From assembly GCF_900143285.1 (NCBI RefSeq), contig NZ_FRDN01000007.1, positions 323,327 through 387,326 of the forward strand: a stretch of 64,000 nt of DNA, given 5' to 3'. Below the pieces are notes generated by a model. That model had not been told where the DNA came from. It did not search any database and was given only the letters and a program-made list of their open reading frames with translations. Origin of the DNA: Desulfitobacterium chlororespirans DSM 11544 (GTDB taxonomy: Bacteria > Bacillota > Desulfitobacteriia > Desulfitobacteriales > Desulfitobacteriaceae). Shown piece by piece: positions 60,902 through 64,000 of this stretch; positions within the stretch are counted from its first letter, which is position 1, and every line of letters begins with the position of its first letter. Position numbers and translations under genes: made by a program.

Positions 60902-61426
60902 GATGCCTTCCCCAGCCTGTTGCACCTCATATTCGAGGAGAAGCATCCCACTGGGATAGGCACGGTGCCGAACGAGCTCCAGACACCGACGTATCCCGTG
61001 TGGAGGGAGCAACTGCACCCCACCTCCCAGAAGAATCGGTATAATCGCCGGTTCGAATGTATCAACCAGATTCCAGGCGAGAAGTTGGGAGAAGAGATTC
61101 CCTCCGCCGTAGAGCCAGATATCCCGGCCAGGTTGCCCACGAAGCTCTCGGATTCGTGCTTCAAGTCCCTCGCTCACGATCTCAACATCAGGATGGTCCA
61201 CTGGCCGAAGCGACCGTGAGGCCACGATCACTTGCTTTCCGCGAAAGCTCTCGCCCGTTGCGCGTACGATCTCGTACGTGCGTCGCCCCATCAGCAACGT
61301 GTCAAATTGCGCATACAGCGCCTCAAAATCGAACGAGGGCTCTGGGGTAATCCAATCAAAACCATCGTTCGGTGCCGCGATATAGCCATCCATGCTACAC
61401 GCGACCTGGTATCGCACCCGTCTCAT
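60869..61426 (-). CDS. RibD-C/dihydrofolate-reductase-like protein
   Basis: 185 residues: VRYQVACSMDGYIAAPNDGF, TLLMGRRTYEI, VIVASRSLRP and DIWLYGGGNLFSQLLAWNLV are the YyaP/RibD-C blocks of the DHFR-like fold, which binds NADPH. The gene is visibly more GC-rich than its neighbours. Good RBS GGGGGTGATC, which lies beside site E. Possible reductase or antifolate-type cargo. Confidence 0.88.
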   Translation of the reverse strand: MRRVRYQVACSMDGYIAAPNDGFDWITPEPSFDFEALYAQFDTLLMGRRTYEIVRATGESFRGKQVIVASRSLRPVDHPDVEIVSEGLEARIRELRGQPGRDIWLYGGGNLFSQLLAWNLVDTFEPAIIPILLGGGVQLLPPHGIRRCLELVRHRAYPSGMLLLEYEVQQAGEGIGQQKSLATRG

Positions 61427-61435
61427 CCAATGATC

Positions 61436-61487
61436 ACCCCCACCTTACATTCATATTTTCTAAGTTGCGGCAATGGACGTGTTAGCT
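61436..61487 (-). repeat. attC-like site E
   Basis: Ends GTTAGCT (61481-61487) then GAAG; shares TCTAAGTTGCGGC with site G. The left RYYYAAC-like end is not clear. Confidence 0.4.
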
Positions 61488-61587
61488 GAAGTATTCCCTC
61501 GCCCCTTTATAGTCTTAAGACTATATCTCTTCAATTTGAATAACAATAGTACTAACAATTGTTCTAAATCACGAAGGGTGGTACACT

Positions 61588-61758
61588 ATGGATAAAGATA
61601 AGGCTAAGGCTGAGGGGGATGTTGATATGGCTATTCCAAAAGAACCTAAAGACAGCGCACAACCAAACTCTTCTAATGAGCATAAGCGACAAGTTGCTAA
61701 AGCACTTAAGGAAGTTACTTCAGATCATTCCAAGCTCCTTAAGAAATTAGCCGAGTAA
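61588..61758 (+). CDS. 56-residue charged protein, possible antitoxin of the Doc remnant
   Basis: ATG 61588 follows GAAGGGTGG. The product is lysine/glutamate-rich (MDKDKAKAEGDVDMAIPKEP ... LKEVTSDHSKLLKKLAE). It lies 2 bp before a broken doc gene, the place of an antitoxin, but has no recognisable DNA-binding motif. Confidence 0.5.
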   Translation: MDKDKAKAEGDVDMAIPKEPKDSAQPNSSNEHKRQVAKALKEVTSDHSKLLKKLAE

Positions 61759-61760
61759 AT

Positions 61761-62089
61761 ATGCATGATATAGAACTCCTCTATATAGAGGATATCCTTG
61801 CAATTCACGAAGAAGCCATCAAATCCAACAATATCCCCATTTCGATCATGAAAAATATCCCACAGTCTATGAAAAGGCGGCAATGCTTTGGTATTTCCTA
61901 ACCAAAAATCATTGCTTTGTGGATGGTAATAAACGAGTTGGCTTTTATGCTGCCTCAATCCTACTTAAAATCAATGGACACTCAGATAATATTGACGACG
62001 ATGAAGCCTATGATAAGGCTATTCAAATATCATGTTCCCAATTAACCGGCAAGGCCTTAGATACCTATATCCTCGAACTGTCACATTAG
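61761..62089 (+). pseudogene. Broken Doc/Fic-family toxin
   Basis: The first frame gives IELLYIEDILAIHEEAI, the usual Doc N-terminus. A deletion of the middle and a frameshift follow, then HEKYPTVYEKAAMLWYFLTK and the Fic-type motif HCFVDGNKRVGFYAA through to the normal end. It cannot give a full-length toxin. Confidence 0.8.
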
Positions 62090-62169
62090 CTAAAAGAGCG
62101 ATTTCCTAAGTAGCAGATCTCATTTATTGGGGTCTCTGTTTTTTTAACGTTTTCGCCATTCCCACAGTA

Positions 62170-62219
62170 TCCTAACCCCATCCATCATCCTCTAAGTTGC
62201 GGCGAATTCTGTGTTAAGC
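62170..62219 (-). repeat. attC-like site G
   Basis: Plus strand: TCCTAAC (62170-62176), CCATCATCCTCTAAGTTGCGG in two parts, GTTAAGC (62213-62219, perfect GTTRRRY) then GAAG. Best example of the C/E/F/G group. Confidence 0.55.
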
Positions 62220-62327
62220 GAAGTTCCAAGGCTTAGCTATTAATTCTTTCATATCGGCCAGAAACCTTCTATACTTCAAAAATGGGCATAATACTTATTG
62301 AAACAAACTTATCGGAGATGATATGAT

Positions 62328-62558
62328 ATGGATAAGAAAACCAATCATGAGGAGATGGATAAAATGCCAATACCTCAGAAAAATGAGGAAACAGCATTCA
62401 CCGACTTCGTAAACAAAAACAAAGAACTTCTCTATAGAATAGCAAAATCCAACACCGTTATTAATGAATCCGGTCTTACAGTTATCCCAAAGGATGATCC
62501 TTGGCTTGACGAGAAAGAATGGGATAAAATGTACGAAGACCTAAAAAACAAAAAATGA
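62328..62558 (+). CDS. Putative antitoxin of the PemK-like toxin
   Basis: 76 residues, acidic and lysine-rich (DKMPIPQKNEETAFTDFVNK ... LDEKEWDKMYEDLKNKK); GGAGATG upstream. It overlaps the toxin start as ATGA, as usual for antitoxins of MazF/PemK toxins. No DNA-binding motif was recognised. Confidence 0.65.
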   Translation: MDKKTNHEEMDKMPIPQKNEETAFTDFVNKNKELLYRIAKSNTVINESGLTVIPKDDPWLDEKEWDKMYEDLKNKK

Positions 62559-62890
62559 TCATTACCAATGGCGATGTCTGGTTTGCAAAATTTCCTCTCG
62601 AAGAAGATGATTCTGTATTCTGTCCTCGGCCAGTCATAATTCTTGACGTAGAAAGCCTTACTGTTCTAGTAGTAAAGGTAACTAAAGCGTCTCCTCGTCC
62701 TAATGACAAATATGATATTCCTATTAATTATTGGCAATATGCAAACTTGAACTTTAAGTCAACTGCGCGAGTATCGAAAACACAAATATTGAATCATTCG
62801 CAACTTGTTTTTAAGATAGGAACAATTCATCCTAGCGATTACACAACTATCCAAAATACATACATGCAATACATTTCTCAAAACAGTTAA
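62555..62890 (+). CDS. PemK/MazF-like toxin
   Basis: 111 residues: GDVWFAKFPLEEDDSVFCPR, RPVIILDVESLTVLVVKVT and the late TARVSKTQIL follow the PemK/MazF fold of sequence-specific mRNA interferases. The gene is intact, followed at once by a terminator. Confidence 0.82.
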   Translation: MIITNGDVWFAKFPLEEDDSVFCPRPVIILDVESLTVLVVKVTKASPRPNDKYDIPINYWQYANLNFKSTARVSKTQILNHSQLVFKIGTIHPSDYTTIQNTYMQYISQNS

Positions 62891-62895
62891 ACCAC

Positions 62896-62925
62896 AGGGC
62901 TCCAATGGGTGCCCTCTTTTTATTT
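62896..62925 (+). terminator. Terminator after the toxin gene
   Basis: AGGGC, 10-nt loop, GCCCT, then CTTTTTATTTT. Confidence 0.85.
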
Positions 62926-62944
62926 TAGGATCGGTAAGTCGGCT

Positions 62945-63435
62945 CCGAAAATGGATTGACCCATACTCGGTTTGCCGGACACAGGTAAGTTAGGGTAAAA
63001 TAAAACCTGTGGAGGACGAGAAAATGAAAAAAAAGTAAACGTTACGATGAAGAATTCAAAAAAGATATCCTACGACTGATCCAAGGAGAAAAGCGCTCAG
63101 TATCAAGCATAGTCAAGGATTTCGGCGTTAATGAACAGACCGTAAGAAACTGGCTTAAGGAAAGCAGCGATCGCCAGGATCCGCATAAATCAAGGATAGT
63201 AGAGCTTGAGGCACAGTTAAAAGCCAAAGACAAAGAGATTGTCGATCAAGCAATGACCATAGACATCCTAAAAGAAGTTACCGCCATCTTCGCCCAGAAC
63301 AACCGGAAGTAATGTATAAAATCATCAAGGAAAGCGACTCCGGCTTTCCGGTTGAGAAGATGTGCGAAACCTTAGAAGTATCCCGGAGTGGCTTTTACGA
63401 TTGGGATGGACGGAACCAAGCAAGCTCAATAAAAC
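62945..63435 (+). mobile_element. Truncated IS3-family insertion sequence
   Basis: The left part has a short non-coding end followed by orfA (63,024-63,312). orfA has a frameshift right after its start codon (ATGAAAAAAAAGTAA); the other frame is intact: RYDEEFKKDILRLIQGEKRS with HTH VSSIVKDFGVNEQTVRNWLK and a leucine-zipper-like tail. orfB starts at 63,312 (MYKIIKESDSGFPVEKMCET) but is cut at about 63,435, before the DDE residues. No right end is seen. Confidence 0.8.
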
Positions 63436-63436
63436 A

Positions 63437-63474
63437 TGTCCCCAAATGCGACAACGTTGTCGCATTTGGGGACA
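63437..63474. repeat. Dispersed palindrome family II, copy 2
   Basis: A perfect 38-bp palindrome, TGTCCCCAAATGCGACAAC and its mirror. It begins where the IS3 orfB homology stops. Confidence 0.9.
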
Positions 63475-63481
63475 AACCTCC

Positions 63482-63649
63482 TTAGTCACACTCACCGCGT
63501 TCTTCTGGAATGACCATGACTTTCCCCTCCGAAAGACTCTCTCCATCCATGAACTCTTGCTCAGTCTCCTGTTGTGCTTTAAGCAGGATATCCATGGCAT
63601 CGGCGACTTTAGCCGCCAATTGAAAATACATCCTTTTATAATCCATCAT
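63482..63649 (-). CDS. 55-residue small protein, MxDYKKMYF family
   Basis: MMDYKRMYFQLAAKVADAMD, then ILLKAQQETEQEFMDGES and ...ERGECD. It matches the protein at 16,815-16,982 over its full length; many codons differ while residues are kept, which suggests selection on the protein. No function is known to me. Confidence 0.7.
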   Translation of the reverse strand: MMDYKRMYFQLAAKVADAMDILLKAQQETEQEFMDGESLSEGKVMVIPEERGECD

Positions 63650-63679
63650 GTTCCTCTATTACCCCCTATGTCAAGCAGC

Positions 63680-63712
63680 GGCAGGGCAGCCGGGATCATG
63701 CCCGGTCCTGCC
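63680..63712 (-). promoter_or_regulatory. Conserved hairpin upstream of the small gene
   Basis: GGCAGGGCAGCCGGG and CCCGGTCCTGCC pair about 30 nt before the start codon, as in the copy at 17,012. Confidence 0.5.
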
Positions 63713-63782
63713 GTCTGGATGCAATCTTTAGACCTCTTTTCTTGGGGCCCTATTTCTTTTTGAGGCCACACCCCTCATCCTC

Positions 63783-63835
63783 AAAAAGGGCTGTCCGAAA
63801 TAAGTACGCGCGTACCTATTTCGGACAGCCCTTTT
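63783..63835. repeat. Dispersed palindrome family I, copy 7
   Basis: AAAAAGGGCTGTCCGAAAT, centre GTACGCGCGTAC, then the complement ending GCCCTTTT. It lies just past the stop of the methyltransferase gene. Confidence 0.9.
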
Positions 63836-63887
63836 CCTTTGCACAGCTGCAGCCCTTCTTTTGAAGGCATCCTGACTCTTAATTGCC

Positions 63888-64000
63888 CTACCGCACCCTG
63901 AGTTGCCAAAAAGCCACGGCGCTGGCTGCCGCAACGTTCAAAGAGTCCACGTTATGGGACATAGGGATGCACGCGGTGTAATCGCAGTCAGCAATCGTGC
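63888..64000 (-). CDS. SpoU/TrmH-family RNA methyltransferase, C-terminal end
   Basis: The minus strand from the right edge reads TIADCDYTACIPMSHNVDSL, then NVAAASAVAFWQLRVR and TAG at 63,888. IPM...VDSLNVAAASAVA is motif 3 of the SPOUT knot that binds SAM. Only 36 residues are visible, so the RNA target (tRNA or 23S rRNA) cannot be told. Confidence 0.8.
   Translation of the reverse strand, partial: TIADCDYTACIPMSHNVDSLNVAAASAVAFWQLRVR

Noticed and set aside
54534..62890. Integron integrase gene
   Set aside because: No tyrosine-recombinase gene is present in the window, so the array can only be called integrase-less here.
1..64000. tRNA, rRNA or known riboswitch
   Set aside because: Scanned by eye; no cloverleaf, rRNA segment or familiar riboswitch core was recognised.

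Overview
The window looks like part of a chromosome from an anaerobic, low-GC-lineage Firmicute of the Peptococcaceae/Desulfitobacteriaceae type. This is an inference from gene content: a secreted FMN/FAD fumarate-reductase-like lipoprotein, HelD, Gram-positive ribosome-binding sites, no TonB receptor beside a metallophore locus, and heavy CRISPR content. No rRNA or tRNA gene was recognised, so the species cannot be fixed.

Region 1 (1-18.2 kb) is a CRISPR island. It opens with the start of a Cas8b-like gene running off the left edge, then an intact MntA/HepT toxin-antitoxin pair. Next come a 10-repeat array, a complete type III-B operon (cmr1-cmr2-cmr3-CARF-cmr4-cmr5-cmr6, minus strand), a 14-repeat array, cas6, a 2-repeat mini-array and a small orphan array in the opposite direction. 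A relic of another repeat-leader junction lies at 12.13 kb. Two full arrays and the mini-array share a leader with a conserved extended -10 promoter. cmr6 carries an N-terminal cold-shock domain, and Cas10 lacks an HD domain. Decayed genes (HTH regulator, HepT, a MerR promoter fragment) and two families of dispersed palindromes fill the gaps.

Region 2 (18.2-25.2 kb) holds small regulators, a TetR repressor with a near-consensus promoter, HelD, an Xre regulator divergent from a small protein, a flavocytochrome-like lipoprotein reductase and a divergent MerR-family regulator.

Region 3 (25.2-51.5 kb) is a 25-kb one-way metallophore locus of pyochelin/yersiniabactin type. It encodes an AraC regulator, a nickel/peptide-type ABC transporter, two YbtP/YbtQ-like ABC exporters/importers, a type II thioesterase, a phosphopantetheinyl transferase and a salicyl-AMP ligase. 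Two cysteine-activating NRPSs follow (ArCP-Cy-A-PCP and TubC-Cy-A(MT)-PCP-TE), then a saccharopine-dehydrogenase-like reductase, an alpha/beta hydrolase and a salicylate synthase. The expected product is an N-methylated salicyl-bis-cysteine (thiazoline/thiazolidine) chelator. Tandem repeats occur at many gene junctions here and inside both adenylation domains. Several duplicate a ribosome-binding site plus start codon and create tiny upstream ORFs.

Region 4 (52-54.5 kb) is a TetR-controlled three-gene operon (TetR, alpha/beta hydrolase, aminothiazoline-carboxylate-hydrolase-like protein).

Region 5 (54.5-62.9 kb) resembles an integron cassette array without an integrase. Unrelated single genes (two GNATs, a small membrane protein, VanZ, a beta-propeller lipoprotein, radical SAM, DHFR-like, a Doc remnant, PemK) are separated by related 50-85 bp sites with RYYYAAC/GTTRRRY-like ends. 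Region 6 (62.9-64 kb) has a truncated IS3-family element, a palindrome/small-gene element and the 3' end of an RNA methyltransferase gene.
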